This document shows positions 1 through 6,186 of a stretch of 12,083 nt of DNA, piece by piece. A program made the translations under genes and the position numbers. The DNA comes from an uncultured Oscillospiraceae bacterium (GTDB lineage: Bacteria > Bacillota > Clostridia > Oscillospirales > Acutalibacteraceae). The stretch is taken from the NCBI GenBank assembly GCA_900543525.1, contig UQRS01000066.1:1-12083 (forward strand), given 5' to 3'. Position 1 is the stretch's first letter; the number at the start of each line of letters is the position of its first letter. Under the pieces are notes generated by a model that searched no databases, was not told where the DNA came from, and saw only the letters and a list, made by a program, of their open reading frames with translations.

Positions 1-1
1 G

Positions 2-1750
2 GTAATCGGCTGGTCGATGGGGAATGAGTCGGGCTACGGCCGGAACATCATGGCCTGTATCGCTTTCTGCAAGCGGCGGGATCCCTCCCGCTTTACCCAT
101 TATGAGGGGCACTGGCAGCTGGAGGAGTATAAATACGCGCCGGAGCCGGATGTGGTCAGCCGCATGTACGCGGGAGTGGAGTGGTGCCGCAATTACTGTG
201 CGGATGCGACCGACCCCCGTCCGCTGATGCTTTGTGAATACAGTCACGCCATGGGCAACGGCCCGGGCGACCTCGCCGATTACTGGGAGGTAATTTACCA
301 AAATCCGAACTTTATGGGTGCCTTCGTGTGGGAGTGGTACAACCACGGCATCTATATGGGGAAAACGCCGGCCGGGAAAGAAAAATTTGGATACGGCGGC
401 GATTTCGGAGAGTATGATCACGACGGCAACTTCTGCTGTGACGGACTGATCTCCCCCAAGAAAGAGCCGATGCCGGGCCTTCGCGAGCTGAAGGCGGTTG
501 TGCAGCCGGTTCGGGTAGAGGCGGAGGATCTTTCCGCCGGGCGTTTTAAGGTGCACAATTTGTATGATTTCACCTACCTCTCCCGGTTCGAGTGCTATTA
601 TGAGGTGACCCGCAATGGGGCGGTGTTTGACGAGGGGCTGGTCGGCACGCTGGTCATCCCGCCGCAGAAGAGCGAAACGGTTGAAATTGACTACAAGCGG
701 CCGGAGGACGGCGTGTGCTGCATTCGACTTTCCTTCCGGCAGCTGGGCGGCGACCCGATCGTTCCCGCCGGAACCGAGATGGCCTTTGCCCAGTTTATCC
801 TCCCGACCGTGCAGCAGCCGCACCTTGCCCCCCTGCCGGAGACCATGCTCAGTGCGACTGAGGGCACCCACGCCATCCGGATTACCGGAGCGGGCTTCTC
901 CTACACCTTCGATAAGCGCAGAGCCGCCTTCTCCCGGTTGGAAATGGACGGGAAAAACCTCTTGTCCGAGCCGATGGAGTATTCGGCCTGGCGCGCACCG
1001 ACCGATAATGATAAGAATATCGTCAACCATTGGCGGAACGCGGGCTATGACCGGCTTGCGGTCAAGGTGTACGACCTCAAATGCAACCAGAACGATACCG
1101 GCGTGGAGATTAACGTTGACTTTTCCCTTGCCGCGCCGACCAAGCCGGTGCAGCTTCGGGCGACCGCTTGCTGGAGTGTGAACAGCGCGGGAGAGATTTC
1201 GGTCTCCACTGCGGTCGAGGTGGGGGAGAAAGCTCCCTATCTGCCGCGATTCGGCTTCTGCTTTGGAATGGATAAGGCGGCGGCGCGGGTGCGCTATTTC
1301 GGCTACGGCCCGGGAGACAGCTATGCCGACCGGCACCATGCCTCCAGCCTCGGCCTGTTTGAGACGACGCCGGCCGACTCCCTCACCGACTACATCCGGC
1401 CGCAAACCTGCGGGAACCACTGGGGCGTACGATTTGCCGCGGTGGAGGATGCACTCGGCAGCGGCCTTCTCCTGATCGGGGAAGAGGAGGGCTTTGAGTT
1501 CTCCGCCCTTCCGTACAGCCAGAAGGAGCTGGAAAGCGCGGCGCACGACTTCGAACTTCCGGCGGCGGGCGTTACCCATGTCTGCGTGGATTATAAGCAG
1601 AGTGGGGTCGGCTCCAATTCCTGCGGGCCGGAGCTCCTGCCGCAGTACCGGCTGGATGAGAAGAGCTTCACCTTCCGGATGCGGCTTCGCCCCTTTACCG
1701 GCGGTCTGTCGGATTTTTGCGCGGCGGCGGAGACAGTTTACGCAAAATAA
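2..1750 (+). CDS. lacZ: Beta-galactosidase, GH2, LacZ type (5' end outside window)
   Basis: Hydrolyses terminal beta-galactosides such as lactose; no signal peptide can be judged because the N-terminus is missing. The open frame enters the window at base 2 and gives 582 residues up to TAA, so about 40% of a roughly 1000-residue LacZ lies upstream. The first residues read VIGWSMGNESGYG, where the Glu (codon 26-28) matches the acid/base Glu461 of E. coli LacZ. LMLCEYSHAMGN follows, with Glu (codon 236-238) matching nucleophile Glu537. FVWEWYNHG continues the TIM barrel. After a beta-sandwich linker domain, the Bgal_small_N domain begins near nt 875, with its typical APTDND motif at 995-1012, and the protein ends in RLRPFTGG. 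Both catalytic residues are present, so an active enzyme is expected. A hairpin terminator follows at 1840-1875. Related GH2 specificities are possible, but the small domain strongly favours LacZ. Confidence 0.95.
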   Translation, partial: VIGWSMGNESGYGRNIMACIAFCKRRDPSRFTHYEGHWQLEEYKYAPEPDVVSRMYAGVEWCRNYCADATDPRPLMLCEYSHAMGNGPGDLADYWEVIYQNPNFMGAFVWEWYNHGIYMGKTPAGKEKFGYGGDFGEYDHDGNFCCDGLISPKKEPMPGLRELKAVVQPVRVEAEDLSAGRFKVHNLYDFTYLSRFECYYEVTRNGAVFDEGLVGTLVIPPQKSETVEIDYKRPEDGVCCIRLSFRQLGGDPIVPAGTEMAFAQFILPTVQQPHLAPLPETMLSATEGTHAIRITGAGFSYTFDKRRAAFSRLEMDGKNLLSEPMEYSAWRAPTDNDKNIVNHWRNAGYDRLAVKVYDLKCNQNDTGVEINVDFSLAAPTKPVQLRATACWSVNSAGEISVSTAVEVGEKAPYLPRFGFCFGMDKAAARVRYFGYGPGDSYADRHHASSLGLFETTPADSLTDYIRPQTCGNHWGVRFAAVEDALGSGLLLIGEEEGFEFSALPYSQKELESAAHDFELPAAGVTHVCVDYKQSGVGSNSCGPELLPQYRLDEKSFTFRMRLRPFTGGLSDFCAAAETVYAK

Positions 1751-1839
1751 TTCTGCCGGGTAAAGCGGGTAAAAGGCTTATGCCGCGCCGGATTCCCGAA
1801 AAGGCCGCGATGGCTGAGCTTTTGCAGAATACAGAAAAG

Positions 1840-1876
1840 AGCCCCGGAGCTTTTTATATGGACTCCGGGGCTTTTA
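1840..1876 (+). terminator. Intrinsic terminator after lacZ
   Basis: AGCCCCGGAG (1840-1849) pairs perfectly with CTCCGGGGCT (1863-1872) around a 13-nt loop and is followed by a short T run (1872-1875). It lies 90 bp after the lacZ stop and 77 bp before the tyrS promoter. Confidence 0.75.
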
Positions 1877-1952
1877 CCGTAAGCGGCGGGCGGCGCCGGC
1901 CTCTCTTTGTGTTTTTCGATGAAGGCTCAAGCCTGCTTTCGCCGCCTTGCTA

Positions 1953-1981
1953 TTGACAAAACGGCGGCTTTGTGCTATCAT
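1953..1981 (+). promoter_or_regulatory. Sigma-A promoter for the tyrS T-box transcript
   Basis: TTGACA (1953-1958) is separated by 17 bp from TATCAT (1976-1981). The -35 is a perfect consensus and the -10 matches in five of six positions. The expected start is near 1988, immediately ahead of the T-box leader. Confidence 0.85.
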
Positions 1982-1987
1982 TCAAAA

Positions 1988-2285
1988 AAACAAGGTGTTG
2001 AACGGAAGAAGTAGCCGTTTCCGCCCGACCCAAAGAGAGCGGCCGTTTTGCTGGGAGGCTGCGGCGGGGGATTTTGTGCGAATACATCCGGGAACTGTCG
2101 GGCTGAAGGGGGCGCGTCTCCTGCGTAGGTTCGACCGGGGTACAGCAGCCGTTATACTGCTTTGCGGGTTTTTAAAAAACCCGGTGAGGCGTCGGTCGTG
2201 AGGCCGCCGTGAACCAGAGGTGGTACCGTGGATTTTTCCGCCCTCTGCTGCGTGTTCTGCGCGGCAGACGGGCGGTTTTCTTTTT
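1988..2285 (+). promoter_or_regulatory. Tyrosine T-box riboswitch controlling tyrS
   Basis: The leader reads tRNA-Tyr charging: uncharged tRNA stabilises an antiterminator, while charged tRNA lets the terminator form. A Stem I region with GAAGAAGTAG (from about 2005) and AGAGAG (around 2033-2039) is followed by a specifier-loop candidate GAATACATC, in which UAC (2083-2085) is a Tyr codon. A GGGTTTTT/AAAAACCC hairpin at 2166-2182 fits Stem III. The T-box core AGAGGTGGTACCGTG is at 2216-2230. The antiterminator pairs AGAGG (2216-2220) with CCTCT (2242-2246) and GTGG (2228-2231) with CCGC (2238-2241). This exposes the seven-base bulge UGGUACC (2221-2227), whose UGGU is complementary to ACCA at the tRNA 3' end. 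The competing terminator arm 2238-2252 pairs with 2260-2275 with a single bulged C and is followed by TTTTCTTTTT. I did not resolve the whole of Stem I by hand. Confidence 0.93.
2238..2285 (+). terminator. T-box-controlled terminator upstream of tyrS
   Basis: The 15-nt arm 2238-2252 pairs with 2260-2275, leaving one bulged C (2269), and is followed by a T-rich tail at 2276-2285. The left arm shares bases 2238-2246 with the antiterminator, so the two folds exclude each other. Confidence 0.9.
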
Positions 2286-2384
2286 GTCGGCTTTTATCTG
2301 AACCGGAGAAAAGCCGCATGGCTTCGTGTTTTGTCCGCGACGGGGAAGAGGCTTAAAACGCCGTATCATATTGGAGGTATAAAA

Positions 2385-3608
2385 ATGACGCTTTTTGATG
2401 AACTGAAGGAGCGCGGTCTGGTCGCGCAGACAACGGATGAGGAGAAGGTGCGCGAGCTGCTGAACGGCAGCGGAGCTGCCTTCTACATCGGCTTTGATCC
2501 GACGGCCGATAGCCTGCATGTCGGGCATTTTGTGGCCATGATCGTCATGTCGCATATGCAGCGGCACGGGCATCACCCGATCGCCCTGTTCGGCGGCGGC
2601 ACCGGCATGATCGGCGACCCCTCGGGCAAGAGCGACATGCGTAAAATGCTGACGCGGGAGGAGATTGATCACAATGTCTCCTGCTTTATGAAGCAGATGG
2701 GACGGCTGGTCGACTTCTCGAACGGAAAGGCCACCATGGCCAACAATGGCGACTGGCTGCTCGACCTCAACTATATCGACTTTCTGCGGGAGGTAGGGGT
2801 GCATTTCTCGGTCAACCGGATGCTGGCTTTTGAGTGCTATAAGCAGCGGCTCGAGCGGGGGCTTTCTTTCTTTGAGCTCAACTATATGCTGATGCAGAGC
2901 TATGATTTTCTCGTCCTCAACCGGAAATACGGCTGTGTGCTCGAACTTGGCGGCGACGACCAGTGGAGCAATATCATCGGCGGCGTCGAGCTGATCCGCC
3001 GCAAGGAGCAGAAGGAGGCCTATGGCATGACCTTCAACCTGCTGCTGACCAGCGAGGGCAAGAAGATGGGCAAGACCGAAAAGGGTGCTGTTTGGCTCGA
3101 TCCGGAAAAGACTTCTCCCTATGAATTCTATCAGTACTGGCGCAATGTGGATGACGCCGACGTCATCAACTGCATGAAGATGCTGACCTTCGTTCCGCTG
3201 GAGGAGATTCGTGAGTATGCGAAGCTGGAGGGCGGCGCGCTGAACCCGGTTAAGGAACGGCTGGCCTTTGAGCTGACCGCCCTGATTCACGGCCTGGAGG
3301 AGGCCGAGAAGGCGCAGGCGGCCGCGCGCGCCCTCTTTGGCGGCGGCGCTGACGACAGCAATATGCCTACCACCGCGTTATCTTCTGCCGAGTTTGGAGA
3401 GGGTATGCCGATTCTTGACCTGATGCTGCGCTGCGGCCTCATCCCCTCCAAAGGGGAGGGGCGGCGCCTGATTCAGCAGGGAGGCGTCAGCCTGAACGGA
3501 GAAAAGGCGACCGATCCGCTGTATGTGGTGACGGCAGCCGATTTTGCGGACGGCGGCCTGAAAATCAAGAAGGGCAAGAAGGTTTTCCACCGCGTAACGG
3601 TTGAATAA
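2385..3608 (+). CDS. tyrS: Tyrosyl-tRNA synthetase
   Basis: Cytoplasmic class I synthetase that charges tRNA-Tyr with tyrosine using ATP; 407 residues, a normal length. The frame is open upstream, but ATG 2385 follows TTGGAGGTATAAAA, a strong Shine-Dalgarno, and the protein then begins MTLFDELKERG as in the family. The HIGH-type motif is HVGH (45-48), the tyrosine and tRNA pocket contains ELGGDDQWSN (187-196), and the KMSKS-type loop is KMGKT (227-231), the variant common in Bacillota. A C-terminal S4-like RNA-binding domain covers about 340-407. Expression is set by the T-box leader, whose terminator ends 99 bp upstream. A hairpin follows at 3618-3662. The identification is firm. Confidence 0.98.
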   Translation: MTLFDELKERGLVAQTTDEEKVRELLNGSGAAFYIGFDPTADSLHVGHFVAMIVMSHMQRHGHHPIALFGGGTGMIGDPSGKSDMRKMLTREEIDHNVSCFMKQMGRLVDFSNGKATMANNGDWLLDLNYIDFLREVGVHFSVNRMLAFECYKQRLERGLSFFELNYMLMQSYDFLVLNRKYGCVLELGGDDQWSNIIGGVELIRRKEQKEAYGMTFNLLLTSEGKKMGKTEKGAVWLDPEKTSPYEFYQYWRNVDDADVINCMKMLTFVPLEEIREYAKLEGGALNPVKERLAFELTALIHGLEEAEKAQAAARALFGGGADDSNMPTTALSSAEFGEGMPILDLMLRCGLIPSKGEGRRLIQQGGVSLNGEKATDPLYVVTAADFADGGLKIKKGKKVFHRVTVE

Positions 3609-3617
3609 AAGAAAAAA

Positions 3618-3670
3618 GCTCCGCGTTAGAGGATTTTTTAAAATTTCTCCTTGACGCGGAGCGTATTTTA
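3618..3670 (+). terminator. Hairpin terminator after tyrS
   Basis: GCTCCGCGT (3618-3626) pairs perfectly with ACGCGGAGC (3654-3662). Inside, AGGA (3629-3632) can pair with TCCT (3648-3651) around an A/T-rich loop. The tail GTATTTTA is a poor T run. The right arm overlaps the -35 box of the rplU promoter. Confidence 0.6.
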
Positions 3671-3679
3671 TAGTATAAT
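3651..3679 (+). promoter_or_regulatory. Strong promoter for the rplU operon
   Basis: TTGACG (3651-3656) lies 17 bp before a perfect TATAAT (3674-3679). The predicted start is near 3686, giving a leader of about 95 nt. The -35 sits inside the right arm of the tyrS terminator hairpin. Confidence 0.9.
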
Positions 3680-3685
3680 CGTTAA

Positions 3686-3779
3686 GCCGCATATTCCGGG
3701 TATTTTGAAAAGACGGACAGGTTTTCCTGCCGCACCCGGGGAATAGCGAGTCTGAAATCAAGGCAGGTGCTACATTCAC
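3686..3779 (+). promoter_or_regulatory. Structured leader of rplU, L21-leader-like
   Basis: ATTCCGGGT (3693-3701) pairs with ACCCGGGGAAT (3734-3744), leaving two extra bases on the right strand. Within it GGACAGG (3715-3721) pairs with CCTGCC (3726-3731) around a tight TTTT loop with a bulged A. A two-tier hairpin ahead of rplU is the position of the known L21 leader of Bacillota, thought to mediate ribosomal-protein autoregulation. Assignment to that family is by position and shape only. Confidence 0.55.
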
Positions 3780-4103
3780 ATGTACGCAATCATCGAAACC
3801 GGCGGTAAGCAGTACCGCGTGCAGAACGGCGACATCCTTTTCGTAGAGAAGCTGAACGCCGAAGCAGAGGAGACGGTCGAATTCAAGGCCATCGCAGTCG
3901 GCGACGGAAGCGAGATCAAGGTGGGCGCACCCTACGTTGACGTTCCGGTTAAGGCTGTTGTTCTGAAAAACGGCAGAGGCAAGAAGATCACCGTTTTCAC
4001 CTACAAGCCGAAGAAGAGCAGTTCCCGCAAGATGGGACACAGACAGCCCTACACCAAGGTGCAGATCAGCGCCATTGGAGACGAGGTCTACTCGGCTGAA
4101 TAA
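3780..4103 (+). CDS. rplU: 50S ribosomal protein L21
   Basis: Large-subunit protein that binds 23S rRNA; 107 residues, close to the usual 102-105. The start MYAIIETGGKQYRVQ and the C-terminal basic stretch with HRQPYTKVQI are typical of L21. ATG 3780 follows AAGGCAGGTG at a usable distance. It is the first gene of the rplU-prp-rpmA operon, driven by the promoter at 3651-3679. Its stop codon TAA shares its last A with the start codon of prp (TAATG), which implies translational coupling. Confidence 0.98.
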   Translation: MYAIIETGGKQYRVQNGDILFVEKLNAEAEETVEFKAIAVGDGSEIKVGAPYVDVPVKAVVLKNGRGKKITVFTYKPKKSSSRKMGHRQPYTKVQISAIGDEVYSAE

Positions 4104-4420
4104 TGAACCGTGTAACCTTCCGGAGCAGGAACGGCCTGCTCACGGGATTTACCCTTTCCGGGCACTGTACGGCCGACGGGAAGGATGAAACCGGCCGGTT
4201 GGTCTGCTCGGCGGTATCGTCGGCAGCCTACATGGCCTGCAACACGATCACAGAGGTGATCGGCGCAAAGGCGGAGATTGAGGTGGATGAATCCTATCTC
4301 CGGCTGGAGCTTATCGACTCGTTTGCGCAGGCGCAGACGACACTTGAAGGCTTCCGGCTGCATATGACCGGCCTTGCGCAGCAGTATGAGAGATATATTG
4401 AAGTCCATTCGGAGGTGTAA
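4103..4420 (+). CDS. prp: Ribosomal-processing cysteine protease Prp
   Basis: Small cytoplasmic cysteine protease (YsxB family) that removes the N-terminal extension of L27 in Bacillota lacking a short L27. At 105 residues it has the normal length. The catalytic pair is visible: His21 in LSGH and Cys35 in LVCSAVS, spaced as in the S. aureus enzyme. It overlaps the rplU stop by one base and ends 3 bp before rpmA, the standard order rplU-prp-rpmA. Its substrate is encoded immediately downstream and carries the expected cleavage sequence. It has little Shine-Dalgarno of its own, so coupling to rplU translation is likely. Confidence 0.95.
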   Translation: MNRVTFRSRNGLLTGFTLSGHCTADGKDETGRLVCSAVSSAAYMACNTITEVIGAKAEIEVDESYLRLELIDSFAQAQTTLEGFRLHMTGLAQQYERYIEVHSEV

Positions 4421-4423
4421 CAA

Positions 4424-4708
4424 ATGTTAAAGATAAACATTCAGCTTTTTGCGCATAAGAAAGGGCAGGGCAGCTCGCACAACGGACGCGATAGCGAGTC
4501 CAAGCGTCTCGGCCCGAAGCGTGGCGACGGTCAGTTTGTTCTGGCGGGGAATATCCTCGTTCGGCAGCGCGGCACCCACTTCCATCCGGGTGAGAATGTC
4601 GGCAAGGGCTCGGACGATACCCTGTTCGCCAAGATCGACGGTACCGTCAAGTTTGAGACTTTCGGCGGCAACCGCAAGAAGGTCAGCGTCTACGCTGCCG
4701 AGCAGTAA
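4424..4708 (+). CDS. rpmA: 50S ribosomal protein L27 with Prp-cleaved extension
   Basis: L27 reaches the peptidyl transferase centre with its N-terminus. This 94-residue form begins MLKINIQLF followed by AHKKGQGS. The nine-residue leader ending in Phe is the known Prp site, and cleavage after Phe9 would leave the mature Ala-His-Lys-Lys-Gly end. The rest (GRDSESKRLGPKRGDGQ, GNILVRQRGTHFHPG, VGKGSDDTLFA) is standard L27. ATG 4424 follows GGAGGTGTAACAA, a strong ribosome binding site. It is the last gene of the operon, with a strong terminator 18 bp after its stop. Confidence 0.98.
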   Translation: MLKINIQLFAHKKGQGSSHNGRDSESKRLGPKRGDGQFVLAGNILVRQRGTHFHPGENVGKGSDDTLFAKIDGTVKFETFGGNRKKVSVYAAEQ

Positions 4709-4726
4709 GGCGATTATCAAACACCG

Positions 4727-4757
4727 AAAATCCCGGGTTTTTGACCCGGGATTTTTT
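4727..4757 (+). terminator. Terminator of the rplU-prp-rpmA operon
   Basis: AAAATCCCGGGT (4727-4738) pairs with ACCCGGGATTTT (4744-4755) around TTTTG and runs into a T6 tract (4752-4757). This is a textbook intrinsic terminator; the A run on the left suggests it may work in both directions. Confidence 0.92.
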
Positions 4758-4832
4758 CATAAACGGGCGAAAGGCGGCCGCACCTTCCGCTTTGAGGATG
4801 CTTTTATAAAAATAAGAAAGGCGGCGCCGCAT

Positions 4833-6080
4833 ATGGTAAAAAGAGTATCGGCTTTTCTGCTTGCTTTTATCCTTTTGCTTCTCTCAGGCTGCCAAACGGT
4901 CGAAACTCCGCAGGAGGATAGCTCGGCTTCCTCCGGAATTACGGTGGCGACCCGGGATGGCGGAACGGCGTTTGATCCAGACGCGCCGGAGGGGGAAAAG
5001 TATCGAAACCTCGATTTCGAGGTGGAGGGGGACAAGCTCTACGCCATGGTGGTCGCCGATTTCTGGGACGGCACGCTGGGCAAGGCGTACGAGTACCTCG
5101 ATGATAAGAGTCAGACGGCCTTCGCCTGGCCCTACGGCAGCTTTTTGCAGATGCAGAATGCTTATCTTACCCTCCATCCGGAGGATAGCGAGGGCGCCGA
5201 CCGCTACAAGGCTGCCCTCGCCGCCCTCGATACCCGGTACATGTACATACGCACCGACGGGCTGCTTTCCTACAGCTCAAGCTATGATAAGGTCGGCGGA
5301 GACGTCTACTACGACGACAACGCCTGGCTGGCGCTGGAGTTCTGCGATGCCTATGATCGGTTCGGCGATCCGGCCTATCTGGAAAAGGCGAAGGGGCTTG
5401 CCGAATACCTCTATTCCGGCTGGGATACGGAGATTGGCGGCGGCATCTGGTGGAAAGAGGGGCTGAAAGAGGATAAAAACGGCTTCACCAACTCTCCGGC
5501 GGCCATGCTGTCGGTCTGGCTGTATGAAAAAACGGGGGAGGCCGCTTACCTCGACTGGGCGAAGAAGATTTATGCCTGGGTGCGGGAGTATCTCCGCACG
5601 GAGAACGGGCTGATCGCCGACTCGATCGACACGGCGTTTGCGGTTAACCGCACCTTCTTCACCTATACGACCGGCACGGCCATCAGCGCCGCGGCCATGC
5701 TCTACGGCGCCACGGGAGAGCAGGCCTATCTCGACGACGCGGTGGAGTCGGCGGCCGCCTCCTTCGACGGCTTCGGCCTTTTCGATGAGGAGGAGGGCGC
5801 CTATGTGTTCGGCGTCGATTTTCCCAACTGGCACGGCTGGCTGCTCGACGGCTTTATGCGGCTCTATCCCTATGCGCAGAGGGAGGCGGAGCGCGGCCTC
5901 CTCATGTTTGAATATGCCCTTGGGCGTGCCTGCCTGCGGGCGAGGTATGCGAACGGCTATTTTATCGTGGATTGGAACAGCACCCACTCGGATAAAAAAA
6001 TCGACCTTTTGCATCAGGCGGGTACGGCGCGATGCCTCCTGAACATACAGAATTTTAAAAACAAAATCCGGGAAGAATAG
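4833..6080 (+). CDS. GH76-family lipoprotein, alpha-1,6-mannanase-like
   Basis: Predicted surface-anchored glycoside hydrolase; GH76 enzymes cut alpha-1,6-mannan, as in yeast cell wall, and some act on bacterial mannans. The 415-residue product starts MVKRVSAFLLAFILLLLSGC, a lipoprotein signal with lipobox LSGC (Cys20), then a Ser/Glu-rich linker to about residue 55. The catalytic domain is an alpha/alpha barrel. VYYDDNAWLAL holds the Asp pair (161-162) that corresponds to the GH76 catalytic aspartates, GGGIWWKEG (202-210) and TNSPAAMLS match later family motifs, and FTYTTGTAISAAAMLY is the second-half repeat. The frame is open further upstream to 4449, but that part runs through rpmA in another frame and the operon terminator, so ATG 4833, which precedes the signal peptide, is the start. 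AAGAAAGG lies about 11 bp upstream. I see no convincing promoter in the 75 bp after the rpmA terminator. Related alpha/alpha-barrel families are a less likely alternative. Confidence 0.85.
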   Translation: MVKRVSAFLLAFILLLLSGCQTVETPQEDSSASSGITVATRDGGTAFDPDAPEGEKYRNLDFEVEGDKLYAMVVADFWDGTLGKAYEYLDDKSQTAFAWPYGSFLQMQNAYLTLHPEDSEGADRYKAALAALDTRYMYIRTDGLLSYSSSYDKVGGDVYYDDNAWLALEFCDAYDRFGDPAYLEKAKGLAEYLYSGWDTEIGGGIWWKEGLKEDKNGFTNSPAAMLSVWLYEKTGEAAYLDWAKKIYAWVREYLRTENGLIADSIDTAFAVNRTFFTYTTGTAISAAAMLYGATGEQAYLDDAVESAAASFDGFGLFDEEEGAYVFGVDFPNWHGWLLDGFMRLYPYAQREAERGLLMFEYALGRACLRARYANGYFIVDWNSTHSDKKIDLLHQAGTARCLLNIQNFKNKIREE

Positions 6081-6148
6081 TGACTGCCGCCGGGATTTTC
6101 ACGGCGCAAAAGGGAAGGCAGGCCACTTTTGAATTACGCAGAGCGAAC

Positions 6149-6162
6149 AGGGCGGCCGCCCT
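6149..6162. repeat. Perfect 14-bp palindrome upstream of obgE
   Basis: AGGGCGGCCGCCCT is its own reverse complement and ends 24 bp before the obgE start codon. It could fold into a short hairpin in the obgE leader or mark a DNA-binding site. With this GC content, chance is a fair explanation. Confidence 0.35.
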
Positions 6163-6186
6163 TCAACCGAAAGGAAGCGATGTTTC

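Noticed and set aside
2172..3290. 372-residue open frame on the minus strand
   Set aside because: Antisense to tyrS and to the T-box; composition is His/Gln/Arg-rich shadow sequence.
4449..4832. Upstream extension of the GH76 reading frame
   Set aside because: It overlaps rpmA in another frame and crosses a strong terminator. The lipoprotein signal begins at 4833.
5277..6014. 245-residue minus-strand frame under the GH76 gene
   Set aside because: The plus strand has lipobox and GH76 motifs; the minus frame has no start signal and no protein-like pattern.
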